Shown here: positions 1 to 9,795 of the stretch, in pieces
How the letters are laid out: the number at the start of each line of letters is the position of its first letter
Numbering within the stretch: position 1 is the first letter of the stretch
Origin: Microbulbifer okhotskensis
Lineage (GTDB): Bacteria; Pseudomonadota; Gammaproteobacteria; Pseudomonadales; Cellvibrionaceae
Direction: 5' to 3'
Assembly: GCF_023895975.1 (NCBI RefSeq)
Contig: NZ_JALBWM010000038.1
Coordinates: 1 to 38,886, forward strand
DNA: 38,886 nt
The notes under the pieces: generated by a model
The model's input: only the letters and a program-made list of their open reading frames with translations
What the model was told of the DNA's origin: nothing
Database searches by the model: none
Program-made: the position numbers and the translations under genes

Positions 1-47
1 GCTGACCGTTCTTTTCCAGGGGATTAACTGATGCACTTCAAAGTTGA

Positions 48-458
48 ATGCAGGTCCTCAAGATTATGGGCGCAGCGTACTTGGTATATTTGGATATAAA
101 AATATGGTGCTCACCCCCTCATAACAATATCAGTAATGTCGACCGGAACAAAAACGGGACATGAAGATTCACGGAATGGCTCATTATCACCTTGCTTAAC
201 CCCAAACCCATTGTCTTCTTTATGGCATTATTCCCGCAGTTTATTACGGCACACAGTAGTTACCAGTCACAATTTATAATTCTATCCGCAACATTCAGTC
301 TTTTGGTTGTTATTATTCATTGTATTTATGCTGCACTTTGTCAAACCATAAAGTCGAAGACATCAAACCCAAAGCGCGGAAGAATAATAAACCGTTTGAG
401 TGCAGGTCTATATATGTTACTTGGAACCGGACTTACTATATCAAATAAAGTCGCTTAA
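48..458 (+). pseudogene. LysE/RhtB-family amino-acid exporter, decayed fragment
   Basis: The frame beginning at 48 reads VLKIMGAAYLVYLDIK and, after an in-frame TGA at 162-164, continues as TEWLIITLLNPKPIVFFM and then ALFPQFI. These are the two best conserved blocks of the LysE/RhtB exporter family (GAAYLLYLGIK and LLNPKAILFFxAFxPQF), and they lie in one frame at about the right distance. Two hydrophobic segments follow, as in the family C-terminus, ending at 458. The N-terminal third cannot be read: a TGA at 45-47 closes the frame upstream and the window starts there. What remains is thus a C-terminal part broken by a stop. If translated at all, the piece after the stop could start only from TTG at 192. 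Family members export amino acids or homoserine lactones through the inner membrane; this copy should be inactive. Confidence 0.72.
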
Positions 459-900
459 CGACATGTACCTTTCGTTGTCATACTTCACCTCGCTCCGTAG
501 TTTTACCATCTTAGCGAAGTGTCCGGAAGTATTAGTCTCCAACAGTTTTTCTCGCTTTGGGTATTGTTTTTGAAGGCATCTTCTGAACAAAGCTGTTCCA
601 GCGTAAAAAGTCAACTTAGCGGAGAGTGATATAGTATTACTATCAAAACAGATATATGAAGGCTGCTATTGCCATTGTATCCCACTTCAGCCCCCCCTTC
701 ACTACCGGTACTTTCATACCAATTCGTACTGCCATCGGTACTTTTCAGATTTTCAGTCTCACCTCTGCTGATATCCATCTCTTAAGCTAAACACCCTTCA
801 CCCCAACCTTAATTTCACATCAAGCAACATGAACGCTTGAGACAATTTTCAAGAACGAATAGATTGTCCGCTGCTTGAAACGACCAATAAGGAAGTATCC
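459..900. other. Intergenic gap without a recognisable gene
   Basis: About 440 bases of AT-rich sequence between the LysE remnant and the alpha-2-macroglobulin gene. I see no coding signal. Positions 519-535 (GTGTCCGGAAGTATTAG) resemble the terminal repeat of the MITE at 33549-33711, with small differences, so a relic of that kind of element is possible. The ribosome binding site of the next gene, AAGGAAG, ends a few bases before 901. Confidence 0.5.
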
Positions 901-3900
901 ATGTCCCCTCACCGCTTACCGTGCTGGATTGCGGTCATTCTTTTCTGTCTTTTTGCTGTTGCCTGCACGCCAGAAAAGACTGGTACTAACGACTCTAAAC
1001 TCAATGCTGGTGAGGCCTCTACGCCTGGTCATAGCGAAATTGGTGATGAAAGGGAAATAGTAATAACACCCCCATTGGCCCTTACCCCGAAGATCAGCGA
1101 CAAACGGACTGAAGGGGAAGCTGATGCAGCAACTTCAGAGGTCGAGATTGAAGACGGGACGAGCCAATCAGAACACATAGTTAAAGAAGAACCGCCACAG
1201 GTTGCTATTACTAACAGTGAAGGCAAATCTGCAATTCCGAAATCGCCAAATTCTTCTCTCAAGGTGCTACATATCGGCGAGCGTATGTATAAAGATGCAC
1301 GAGCCATTGCAGTAATCTTTTCTGAACCTTTGCTGGGCAACGCACATTTTGGCTCCTACCTGACCTTGACCCGCGAAGATGGCGATAACGTGGATGGTGG
1401 CTGGGTTTTATCCGATAACCAGAAGGCCCTCTACTTCCCCAATGTAGAACCGAACACGCGCTACCAGCTCTCGATACAGCCCGGCCTCCCCAGTGAAGAT
1501 GGGTTTGAGGTTCAGACGTTAAAACAAGAATGGATTCGTACCCGCCGTATTGAGCCCAGCATCAGTTTTTCCAGTAACGGAAGTATCTTTCCGGCGACGG
1601 TGTCTCCTGGCCTGCCAGTGACTGCAGTTAGCATCGAAGCCGTGCAGATACATTTTCATAGGGTTAAGCCAGGGCACTATGCCGATTTTTTCGGCCTTAT
1701 CAAAAACCAGTCGCTAAAGCATTACTATCGACTGCAAGCGCTTAATGGCGTAGCCGACTTCGTCTATAGCGCCCATTTTGATCTCACCAAGGAAAAATAT
1801 GTTCAGGGGGATTTTGATCTCTCTATCGGCCATATAGAGCCCCTTCAGCAGCCAGGTATCTACGTGGCGGTGATGCAGCCGGCGGGGATGTATAACACCA
1901 GTCTCTACGATGTCACCCACTTCTCCATCTCCAATCTTGGACTACATGCACGCCACTACCAGGACCGTGTCGACCTCTATGTTTCGTCCCTGGATGAAGG
2001 CGAGGCGCTGAAGGATATCCAGGTTGAACTGTTAAACAGCAAAGGCGAACTGATTAAGCAGCACACCACCTCTAAAGATGGACATGTGCGGTTTGAACTC
2101 TCACCGCAACAAGAAGATTCCCAGCGTTTCTTTGTGGCGTGGGACGTGGATACCAGACATTTCTCCCTGCTGGATCTGCGCGAGCCGGCACTAGACCTTT
2201 CCGATTTTAAAATGGGCCAGCGCCCTTCGCGGCCGATCGAATTCTTTATGTACGGCCCACGGGACCTCTATAGGCCCACTGAATCCATTCAGGTCAGTGG
2301 CCTGCTGAGAAACTACGATGGCCGATATCTGAAAGATCTGCCAATCAAAGCAGAGCTGGTCAAACCCGATAACACCAGCGCGCGCACCTTCACCTGGCAC
2401 TCCAGCGCGCCGGGCTATTACGAGAAACTGATCCCTCTACCGCAAAATGCGCCCACCGGAGACTGGCGACTGGACGTGGAATTGGCCGATGGGCGTAAAG
2501 TAAACTACCCGTTTAAGGTGGAGGAATTTCTGCCTGAGCGCATGAAACTAATCATGCAGGACGGCGAGGAACGCAGCCTTGTGCAGGGGCATAGCGAAGC
2601 CCTGTCCCTTGAAGTGGAAGGCAGCTACCTCTACGGTGCACCGGCGGTGAGCAACCGATTAGAAACTCTGGTGCAAGTCAGCCACTACCGCGAACCCTTT
2701 CCGCAGTGGAAAGGGTTTTTGTTCGGGGACAGTAAAGAGCCGTTGCCAACGCGCCAGTTCAACGCGCCCACTATCGTGCTGGATGAGGAGGGCCTAGGCA
2801 AGCTGCCCCTGCCATCGCGTTGGAAGCGCGCGCAAAGCCCACTGAAAATCAATCTGCTTTCCAGCCTGTTTGAATCCGGCGGTCGCCCGGTAACTCGTCA
2901 GCACCCGGTGCTGGTGTGGCCCAAACATCCCGTCGTGGGCATACGGCCTAATTTCGGTGAGGAAAACCCCACGGCTAACAGTAAACCGGAATTCGAAATT
3001 ATCGTAACTAATGCCCAAGGTGAGCTCGTTAACGGGCGCAATCTCAAAGCGGTATTGATCTCCGAGGATCGCCAATATTTCTGGGAATACTCCGCAAGTC
3101 AGGGCTGGCACTACGAATATTCCAGCGCTGAATATGAAGCGTTTAATCGCCAGCTGGAATTTACCGAGGAGCACCCACTTAAACTCACGGTACCGGTAGA
3201 ATATGGCCACTACCGTTTGGAAGTGACAGATACCAATACCGGGACCACCAGCAGCCTGCACTTCCACGCCGGACGCGACTGGTATTACTGGTGGCGTAAG
3301 GATCAGGTAACCAAGGGTCAGGCGGCGCGGCCCGATACTGTTGCGCTATCACTGGATAAACCCAGCTACACCGCCGGCGACCTGGCTGAGCTCACTATAG
3401 TGCCCCCGTCGGATGGCGAGGCTTTAGTTCTGGTAGAAAGTGATCAGCTGCTGTGGTCCGAACGCGTATCGGTCAAGAAGTCGGGCACCAATGTCGAAAT
3501 CCCAATCTCACCGGAATGGGACAGTCACGATACTTATATTTCTGTAACCGCCTTGCGCCCCGCGGACAAGCGCGAGCGTATCGCGCCCAACCGTGCCTTT
3601 GGTCTCACCCACCTGCCTCTTGATCGCGAGCCCCGGCGCCTACCCGTTACCCTGGAAGCGCCAGCACGTGCCCTGCCCGGCTCTGAGATTGAAGTAACGG
3701 TCAATGCCGATATTGATTCTATTGGCAACAACGGCGGCACAGCCTGGACCACCTTGGCGGCGGTTGATATCGGTGTACTCAATATCACCCGCTTCGAAAC
3801 TCCCGACCCCTTCGAGGCCTTTTTCGGCCAGCGTCGCTACGGCGTGGATGTGCGAGATATCTACCACCGAATTATCGAATCTGGCAGTGGCAAACTGGTT

Positions 3901-6048
3901 GAACAGCGCTTTGGCGGTGATGCAGAGCTGGCTCGTGGTGGTGACGAACCCAACTCCGACGTGCAGATAGTTTCACTATTTTCCGGGCCGGTAGCATTCG
4001 ATGCACAAGGCAAAGCGCAAGTTTCACTGCGGCTACCCGAATTCAATGGCAGCTTGCGCCTGATGGCAGTGTCCTTCAGTCAGGACGGTTTCGGCAGTAC
4101 CGATACGGAAATGACAGTCGCCTCACCGGTGGTAACCCAAGCGGCACTACCCCGTTTTATGGCCCCAGGCGATAACAGTACATTGGCACTGGATCTGAAT
4201 AATTTAAGTGGTCGCACCCAGCAACTGACAGTAGAAATGCAATCCGTGGGCGCGGTAGATATAGAAATGAGTGAACGCTTGCTAGAGTTGGCCGATGGCG
4301 AACGCAAGACACTGCGCTTCCCGATCACCGCCAAAAACGCCACCGGTGATGCAGAATTCCAGCTGGTGGTACACGGCGCCGTGGATGAGGCAGGGCAGGA
4401 TATTGCCATCGAGCGCCAGTGGCGTCTGGGAGTACGCCCAGCCTGGCCGGCCACCACACGCACCCAACGACGCCTACTGGCCCAAGGGGAAAGCCTCCAA
4501 CCAGAGTCCACTTTCCTCGATTCACTAATGCCGGATACGGTGCAGACCCTGGTTTCCCTGGACAGCCGCCCGCAGTTGCAACTGCAGGATCACCTGGCCA
4601 ACTTACTCAGCTATCCCTATGGCTGCCTGGAACAAACCTCCAGCCGGGTCTACCCACTGGTCATGGCTACGCCATTACGACAACAAAAACTGGGGATTGA
4701 ACCTCTAGATGAAAGCGAGCGTGCCAGACGTATTGACGCCGGCATAGAACGTATTTTCAGTATGCAAAAAGGCAACGGCAGTTTCGGTTTGTGGAGTTCA
4801 GAATCCCCCGAAAACCAGTGGCTCACGGTTTATGTGGCAGATTTACTACTGCGTGCGCGGGACCAGGGCATAGTGTTCGATAACACACGCCTGGAATCCA
4901 CCCTTAAGCGACTGCAGGATTACGCCCGTGAGCGCGGCAGTTTTTATCAGCAGCGCTATAGCAGTGCTCCCGATTTCTACGCCTACGCCGCGCGTTCCTA
5001 TGCCGCCTATGTGCTGTCCCGCGTACAAAAAATCTCCCTCGGCCAATTGCGCAGCTTGTACGAAAACGGCACCGATCTGACTCAGTCGCCCCTGCCGAAA
5101 TTACACCTGGCAATTGCACTGCACACGATGGGCGATTCAATCTTAGCTCAAGACGCTCTGCAGAAAGCAATTGCCATTGAGCGCAAGCGTCGCAGCTACT
5201 ATGGCGATTACGGCTCAGACCTGCGCGATACCGCCCTGATGATCGCCCTGCTACTCGAAAACAATATAGCGCCGGATAAGGCCGAGGGACTGCTGTTCGA
5301 AATGGCTGACCTGCTACGCGAACGCCAGTATTTAAGCACCCAGGAACGCAACAGTGTATTTATGGCTGGCGTACAGTTGCAGCTAAACAGCGGCGAAAAC
5401 TGGTCTGCCACATTGAATACTCTCGATGGCTTGCGCGAATTGAATAGCGACACCCCATACAACAATCTCTTCCGTGGTCGTGACGCTGCTGATGCCATTG
5501 AAGTCACAGGGCAGATAGAAAAACTCTACGCCGCCATCACGACCAACGGCTACAGTAAAAGCGCACCCGCAATCGCCATGGACAAGGGTGTGAAAATCCA
5601 GCGCAGCTACCACAAGCTGGATGGCTCAAGCGTGGTGCCCGCCGAGGTTCGCGAAGGTGAACTTTATTTAGTGCGCCTGGAAATCAGCTCAGACCAACGC
5701 CTACCTGATCTACTCGCGATCGATCTGTTGCCCGCAGGATTCGAGCTGGAAAACCAAAACCTAGCCGACAGTATTAAGGTGGACGAGCTTAAGTTCGACG
5801 GTAAAACTATCGCCCAGTGGCAGGACGATCAGGACAATATACAACATACGGAATTCCGTGATGACCGCTTTGTAGCTGCACTGGACCAGTCCAAGTGGAA
5901 ACCCACCAACCTTTTCTATATTGCGCGCGCAGTGACTCCCGGCCGTTACCAGGTACCGCCCCCCTATGTAGAGGATATGTACAACCCGGAACGCTTTGCT
6001 ATTGGTAAAAACCCGCTGAAGCAAATGCAGGTAATTGGCAAACAGTGA
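901..6048 (+). CDS. yfhM: Bacterial alpha-2-macroglobulin lipoprotein, YfhM type
   Basis: This 1715-residue protein belongs to the bacterial alpha-2-macroglobulins of the E. coli YfhM/ECAM type, thought to trap foreign proteases in the periplasm through a reactive thioester. A signal peptide ends in a lipobox-like AVAC with Cys22 as the lipidation site; the -3 residue is Ala rather than the usual Leu. Thr and Pro follow, so no Asp retention signal is present. Residues about 25-120 are an acidic, Ser/Thr/Glu-rich linker, then come macroglobulin-type beta domains. The thioester motif YPYGCLEQTSSR is intact with Cys at residue 1242, followed by the helical thioester domain. The length is close to that of YfhM (about 1650). 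AAGGAAG upstream supports the start at 901. Its TGA overlaps the GTG start of pbpC, the usual partner, which repairs peptidoglycan. Confidence 0.93.
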   Translation: MSPHRLPCWIAVILFCLFAVACTPEKTGTNDSKLNAGEASTPGHSEIGDEREIVITPPLALTPKISDKRTEGEADAATSEVEIEDGTSQSEHIVKEEPPQVAITNSEGKSAIPKSPNSSLKVLHIGERMYKDARAIAVIFSEPLLGNAHFGSYLTLTREDGDNVDGGWVLSDNQKALYFPNVEPNTRYQLSIQPGLPSEDGFEVQTLKQEWIRTRRIEPSISFSSNGSIFPATVSPGLPVTAVSIEAVQIHFHRVKPGHYADFFGLIKNQSLKHYYRLQALNGVADFVYSAHFDLTKEKYVQGDFDLSIGHIEPLQQPGIYVAVMQPAGMYNTSLYDVTHFSISNLGLHARHYQDRVDLYVSSLDEGEALKDIQVELLNSKGELIKQHTTSKDGHVRFELSPQQEDSQRFFVAWDVDTRHFSLLDLREPALDLSDFKMGQRPSRPIEFFMYGPRDLYRPTESIQVSGLLRNYDGRYLKDLPIKAELVKPDNTSARTFTWHSSAPGYYEKLIPLPQNAPTGDWRLDVELADGRKVNYPFKVEEFLPERMKLIMQDGEERSLVQGHSEALSLEVEGSYLYGAPAVSNRLETLVQVSHYREPFPQWKGFLFGDSKEPLPTRQFNAPTIVLDEEGLGKLPLPSRWKRAQSPLKINLLSSLFESGGRPVTRQHPVLVWPKHPVVGIRPNFGEENPTANSKPEFEIIVTNAQGELVNGRNLKAVLISEDRQYFWEYSASQGWHYEYSSAEYEAFNRQLEFTEEHPLKLTVPVEYGHYRLEVTDTNTGTTSSLHFHAGRDWYYWWRKDQVTKGQAARPDTVALSLDKPSYTAGDLAELTIVPPSDGEALVLVESDQLLWSERVSVKKSGTNVEIPISPEWDSHDTYISVTALRPADKRERIAPNRAFGLTHLPLDREPRRLPVTLEAPARALPGSEIEVTVNADIDSIGNNGGTAWTTLAAVDIGVLNITRFETPDPFEAFFGQRRYGVDVRDIYHRIIESGSGKLVEQRFGGDAELARGGDEPNSDVQIVSLFSGPVAFDAQGKAQVSLRLPEFNGSLRLMAVSFSQDGFGSTDTEMTVASPVVTQAALPRFMAPGDNSTLALDLNNLSGRTQQLTVEMQSVGAVDIEMSERLLELADGERKTLRFPITAKNATGDAEFQLVVHGAVDEAGQDIAIERQWRLGVRPAWPATTRTQRRLLAQGESLQPESTFLDSLMPDTVQTLVSLDSRPQLQLQDHLANLLSYPYGCLEQTSSRVYPLVMATPLRQQKLGIEPLDESERARRIDAGIERIFSMQKGNGSFGLWSSESPENQWLTVYVADLLLRARDQGIVFDNTRLESTLKRLQDYARERGSFYQQRYSSAPDFYAYAARSYAAYVLSRVQKISLGQLRSLYENGTDLTQSPLPKLHLAIALHTMGDSILAQDALQKAIAIERKRRSYYGDYGSDLRDTALMIALLLENNIAPDKAEGLLFEMADLLRERQYLSTQERNSVFMAGVQLQLNSGENWSATLNTLDGLRELNSDTPYNNLFRGRDAADAIEVTGQIEKLYAAITTNGYSKSAPAIAMDKGVKIQRSYHKLDGSSVVPAEVREGELYLVRLEISSDQRLPDLLAIDLLPAGFELENQNLADSIKVDELKFDGKTIAQWQDDQDNIQHTEFRDDRFVAALDQSKWKPTNLFYIARAVTPGRYQVPPPYVEDMYNPERFAIGKNPLKQMQVIGKQ

Positions 6049-8411
6049 AACTGGTAGCCTGTCTCATCGGTGCTTGGCAACGCAGCAGCCGCAAATTTCA
6101 CGCGCTGCTGCTAACGCCTGTCGTTCTATTGGGCGCGCTGCTATTACTGGACTTTATTTTTCCCCCACCATTGCCCAAAGAGCAGGACTTTGCGCGGGTA
6201 GTGGCCGACCGCCACGGCAAACCATTGCGTTTTTTTGCCGGCAGCCGCGGGGTCTGGCGCTACCCGATCGGCCTGGAGGAGGTATCGCCAAGGTTTATCG
6301 AGGCACTGCTCACTTATGAGGATCGCCACTTTTATCATCACCCCGGCGTTAATCCCCTGGCGTTACTGCGGGCTGGGATTCAGTATATCCGCAGCGGACA
6401 GATAGTCTCCGGGGGCTCCACCCTCACCATGCAGGTGGCACGGTTGTTGGACCCACACCGTAAAACCTTACCGGGCAAGGCCAAACAGATGCTGCGCGCC
6501 CTGCAATTGGAATGGCATTTTAGCAAACGAGAAATTCTCGAACTCTACCTAAATCTGGCTCCCTACGGCGGGAATATCGAAGGCGTTGAAGCGGCCAGCC
6601 GTCTTTATTTGCGCAAGTCTGCCGCGGACCTCACCCACGCCGAAGCCGCATTATTAGCAGTGCTGCCCCAGGCCCCCAGCCGTCTACGCCCTGACCGACA
6701 CCCTCAACGCGCACAGAAAGCGCGGGGCAAGGTACTGTCCAGACTGCGGGATTTCGGTATTTGGAGCAAGAACCAAGTCGACCGCGCCGAGTTGGAAAAG
6801 GTTTATGCCGAGCGCTTGACATTTCCGCAAAACGCTCCCCACCTGGCACGCAGGCTAGTAGAGACTATCAGCGATCGTGAAGTAATCCGCACCACCATCG
6901 ACGGCAGTATCCAACGCGGATTGGAGGATTTTCTGCGTGATCATATCGACGGCTACCCGCAGAAAACCTCCGCCGCTATCGTAGTATTGGAGAACTCCAA
7001 TTTATCCGTACGCGCCTATGTGGGCGCTTCACATTTCGGCGATGCCCGCCGATACGGCTATGTCGATATGGCCAGGGCCGTGCGCTCCCCCGGCTCTACC
7101 CTCAAACCATTTTTGTACGGGCTAGCCATAGACACAGACCTGATCCACAGTGCCTCACTCCTTAGCGACGCACCACGTATTTACGGGGATTACCGCCCAG
7201 AAAATTTCCATCGCGGCTTCTCCGGTCCCGTCAGCGCTACCGCTGCCCTACAGAGATCCCTCAATGTTCCGGCAGTGCAATTATTAGAACACTACGGCCC
7301 CGGACGCTTTGCTGCAACATTAGAGAATGCCGGCTTATCATTGCAATTTCCCATCGGCGGTAAACCGAATTTGTCCATGGTATTAGGCGGCGTCGGCACG
7401 CGTCTGGACCAGCTCACTGGGATTTACGCAGGTCTGGCACGCGGCGGACAAGCGGCAGCACCTCGCTACCTGCCGAATGCCCCACTCCGCGAGAGATACC
7501 TGATGTCTCCAGAGGCCGCCTGGATTACTTTCGAAATGCTCGCCTCCAATCGCGCCGGCTCGCGTCGCTGGCGCAATCTGGTTCGGCAAACTAAAGCCGA
7601 TATCGCTTGGAAAACTGGCACCAGCTATGGCTACCGCGATGCCTGGGCCATTGGCGTTACACCCAGCTATACCGTTGGCGTCTGGGTGGGCCGCCCCGAC
7701 GGCACCCCCCTACCCGGTTACTATGGCTCCATCAGCGCCACACCATTATTGAACGCAGTGATCGCAGTGCTACCTGGCAATAAACAACAGCACCTGACTA
7801 AACCTGAATCACTGACCCAGGAAGCGATCTGCTGGCCCCTCGGTGGCCGCAAAACGCTCACCGAAACAGAACTCTGTCACCAACAACACAACGCCTGGCT
7901 GATCCAAGGCCGTGCCCCCAAAACCCTACCACCGAGAGGCGAGCCATTACGCGCCGCGCAAACGTTTAATTTCTTTGCAAACCCACAAGGCCAGCGGGTT
8001 AAACCCAGCTGCATGGACACCCGCGCAGAAAAACGCAGCCTGGCCCTGTGGCCTAAAGAGCTGGAGTCCTGGCTGCCCGCAAACCAAACAAGAGCACAAC
8101 TCATCCCCCCAACCGCCCCCGAATGCGGCGCCCCCGCAGCTACCAGCGGCACCCCACTTAAAATTATCGGTGCCGGCAACGGCAATCAATACCGCCCCAC
8201 CGGCAACAGCGCTCCGCTGCCGCATCTTAACCTCAGCGCTATTGGTGGTCAGGGGAGGCGCTATTGGTTTTTGAATGGTAAACCTCAAGGAGAAACTTTA
8301 GCCAATCAAAACCTGGAGCTGAAGCCCAAAAATGGTAAGCATCAAATTGCTGTGTTGGATGCCAGTGGCAATGTGGACCGGATTGAGATTTTTGTAGGAA
8401 CTAATAACTGA
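6045..8411 (+). CDS. pbpC: Penicillin-binding protein 1C, bifunctional class A PBP
   Basis: A 788-residue inner-membrane peptidoglycan synthase. After one N-terminal membrane segment (about residues 22-40) comes the glycosyltransferase domain: YEDRHFYHHPGVNP with catalytic Glu92, SGGSTLTMQVARLL, and KREILELYLNLAPYGGNIEG. The transpeptidase domain has SPGSTLKP with the acylated Ser351 and Lys354, SLN at 405-407, and KTGTS starting at Lys523. A C-terminal beta domain of the BiPBP_C kind follows from about residue 690. All catalytic residues are present. The start is GTG at 6045, within GTGA shared with the stop of the upstream alpha-2-macroglobulin gene, so translation is probably coupled. This pairing is conserved in many proteobacteria and is read as trap plus repair after attack on the cell wall. 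An 8-bp inverted repeat follows the gene. Confidence 0.95.
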   Translation: MKLVACLIGAWQRSSRKFHALLLTPVVLLGALLLLDFIFPPPLPKEQDFARVVADRHGKPLRFFAGSRGVWRYPIGLEEVSPRFIEALLTYEDRHFYHHPGVNPLALLRAGIQYIRSGQIVSGGSTLTMQVARLLDPHRKTLPGKAKQMLRALQLEWHFSKREILELYLNLAPYGGNIEGVEAASRLYLRKSAADLTHAEAALLAVLPQAPSRLRPDRHPQRAQKARGKVLSRLRDFGIWSKNQVDRAELEKVYAERLTFPQNAPHLARRLVETISDREVIRTTIDGSIQRGLEDFLRDHIDGYPQKTSAAIVVLENSNLSVRAYVGASHFGDARRYGYVDMARAVRSPGSTLKPFLYGLAIDTDLIHSASLLSDAPRIYGDYRPENFHRGFSGPVSATAALQRSLNVPAVQLLEHYGPGRFAATLENAGLSLQFPIGGKPNLSMVLGGVGTRLDQLTGIYAGLARGGQAAAPRYLPNAPLRERYLMSPEAAWITFEMLASNRAGSRRWRNLVRQTKADIAWKTGTSYGYRDAWAIGVTPSYTVGVWVGRPDGTPLPGYYGSISATPLLNAVIAVLPGNKQQHLTKPESLTQEAICWPLGGRKTLTETELCHQQHNAWLIQGRAPKTLPPRGEPLRAAQTFNFFANPQGQRVKPSCMDTRAEKRSLALWPKELESWLPANQTRAQLIPPTAPECGAPAATSGTPLKIIGAGNGNQYRPTGNSAPLPHLNLSAIGGQGRRYWFLNGKPQGETLANQNLELKPKNGKHQIAVLDASGNVDRIEIFVGTNN

Positions 8412-8412
8412 C

Positions 8413-8450
8413 GAGGTGAAACTGAATTATATACTAATGCTCTTCACCTC
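8413..8450 (+). terminator. Hairpin just after pbpC, weak terminator candidate
   Basis: GAGGTGAA at 8413-8420 pairs with TTCACCTC at 8443-8450 over a 22-base loop, starting two bases after the pbpC stop. No long T-run follows (AAACCTTTCT), so it is at best a weak terminator or a 3'-end structure. Confidence 0.35.
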
Positions 8451-8747
8451 AAACCTTTCTACCTGAAACAAGAAAAAGCTCTAAAAGAATCGAGTTGTAT
8501 GGTATATCTTTTTTTACCAGCCTAAACGGTCAGTCAAGCACCTATCGAGAAATATTTCCCGCAATATCTTCAAGGTTACAGGATGCGATAACATATAATT
8601 ATCTTTCTAAGCATGTGTTTTCAGGGAAAATTTCCTTGTGGTTTCCTGTGAATCGTCCCTGAACCTCTCCACCTCCGCAAAAATGACCTGAACACATTCC
8701 CTATATAACTCGGAGTCAAATGTCCTATTAAAGATGGAGCTCTATGA
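8451..8747. other. Gap between pbpC and the cupin remnant
   Basis: About 300 bases with no recognisable gene. It may hold the unrecognisable N-terminal part of the decayed cupin gene that follows, but the frame is closed by stops and I could not match it. Confidence 0.4.
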
Positions 8748-9013
8748 CATTACCATAACGATGAAATCTTCTACATCGTGTCAGGTGAAGTTGAGTTAGG
8801 TGTAAATGATGATGAATTCACCACAAAACAGGCGATTTGATGATTGCCGGTCCGAAGGTAAATCCTAGGTTCAAAGCTCTAACGGATGGCCGCCTCATAA
8901 TTATTAATTCACCAGGTGGGCCTGCTGAAAAATTCATGCCCAACATCTACAGCCAGCCTGACCTAAACAAGCGGACCAAGAGCGTTTTGTTGAGAAATAT
9001 GGGTCTCATTTGA
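8748..9013 (+). pseudogene. Cupin-domain protein, frameshifted remnant
   Basis: The frame from 8748 reads HYHNDEIFYIVSGEVELGVN, the metal-binding HxH(x)nE motif and first beta strands of a cupin. It ends at TGA codons at about 8835, but the next frame carries on without a gap as DLMIAGPKVNPRFKALTDGR and then IIINSPGGPAEKFMPN to a TGA at 9011-9013, the second half of the barrel. The join CAGGCGATTTG would be restored by one extra G, giving Gly-Asp-Leu, the usual cupin GD motif. A stop also lies directly upstream at 8745-8747, and no start can be assigned. Cupins of this kind are small enzymes or sugar/ligand-binding proteins; the role here cannot be told. It lies tail to tail with the nitroreductase gene. 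Confidence 0.7.
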
Positions 9014-9075
9014 AGAAGTAAACTACACCTAAAAGCACGAAGTATAAATACTAGGGAATCATGCAGAAATTATGC

Positions 9076-9678
9076 TCAAAAGCTATTTTCAAACAAGACC
9101 TCATCCATCGGAAGCTGGCCGCCACGTCCTTTCGCAGATTTCTTAGCCTTACCCACGACAATAATCATCCCAATCAAGTAACTGTCTGGCAGATTGATAA
9201 TCTCTGCCACTCTATCCGGGTCAAACCCAACCATTGCACCAGAATCATAGCCCTGCGCCTTAGCAGCGAGCATCATGGTCTGCGCCGCCAGCCCGCAGCT
9301 TCGAATGGCCTCATCCCGTTGCAGCTGCGGTTTACCTTCATAAAAACTCGTCAGCATAGGGACCAACACCGCTTGAACTTCTTTAGGGGCATCGGCCCAG
9401 TAACGCTCAGGACGATCCTTCCAGGCATTAATATCCGCACAAAGTATGATCAGTTCAGAGGCATCTTCCACCTGCTCCTGCCCCCATGCGGCATCCTTTA
9501 GTTCGCTGCGAAGTGCGGGATCGGTAACTCTTAGAAAGCGCCAATGCTGAATATTGTACGAAGTCGGCGATAACATGGTGGCTTGGATAAGTTGGTGAAA
9601 TTCGCTCGACGACATCTGTGCAGATGCGTCGTAATGCTTAATTGAGCGGCGAGCTTCAACGGCTGTAAACAGGTCCAT
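9076..9678 (-). CDS. Nitroreductase family protein (FMN-dependent NAD(P)H oxidoreductase)
   Basis: A roughly 200-residue member of the nitroreductase superfamily, soluble FMN enzymes that reduce nitro groups, quinones or similar acceptors using NAD(P)H. The protein opens with MDLFTAVEARRSIKHYD, the typical N-terminal motif whose arginines contact FMN phosphate, followed by SPTSYNIQHWRFLRV (the SPSxxNxQPW region) and by GLAAQTMMLAAKAQGYDSGAM and LIGMIIVVGKAKK, which form the second flavin-binding part. The frame can be extended to 9765, but ATG at 9678 is preceded on its strand by AGGGGGAAGG and matches family length, so it is preferred. Lys/Arg-rich GKAKKSAKGRGGQLP near the end is usual for the group. 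The next gene upstream is a LysR regulator on the same strand; whether it controls this gene is open. Confidence 0.9.
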   Translation of the reverse strand: MDLFTAVEARRSIKHYDASAQMSSSEFHQLIQATMLSPTSYNIQHWRFLRVTDPALRSELKDAAWGQEQVEDASELIILCADINAWKDRPERYWADAPKEVQAVLVPMLTSFYEGKPQLQRDEAIRSCGLAAQTMMLAAKAQGYDSGAMVGFDPDRVAEIINLPDSYLIGMIIVVGKAKKSAKGRGGQLPMDEVLFENSF

Positions 9679-9795
9679 AACCTTCCCCCTAACTGTCATT
9701 GTTCGTATGAATACCAATGAGAGAGAGTATATTGTGTTTCCTACCGATTGATAATGGGGTTCCACGCCGACTAACTGTTGAGAAAAAGCTTACAA

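Noticed and set aside
4295..4700. Several overlapping open frames inside the alpha-2-macroglobulin gene
   Set aside because: Shadows of a well supported long gene; high G+C at third positions keeps other frames open.
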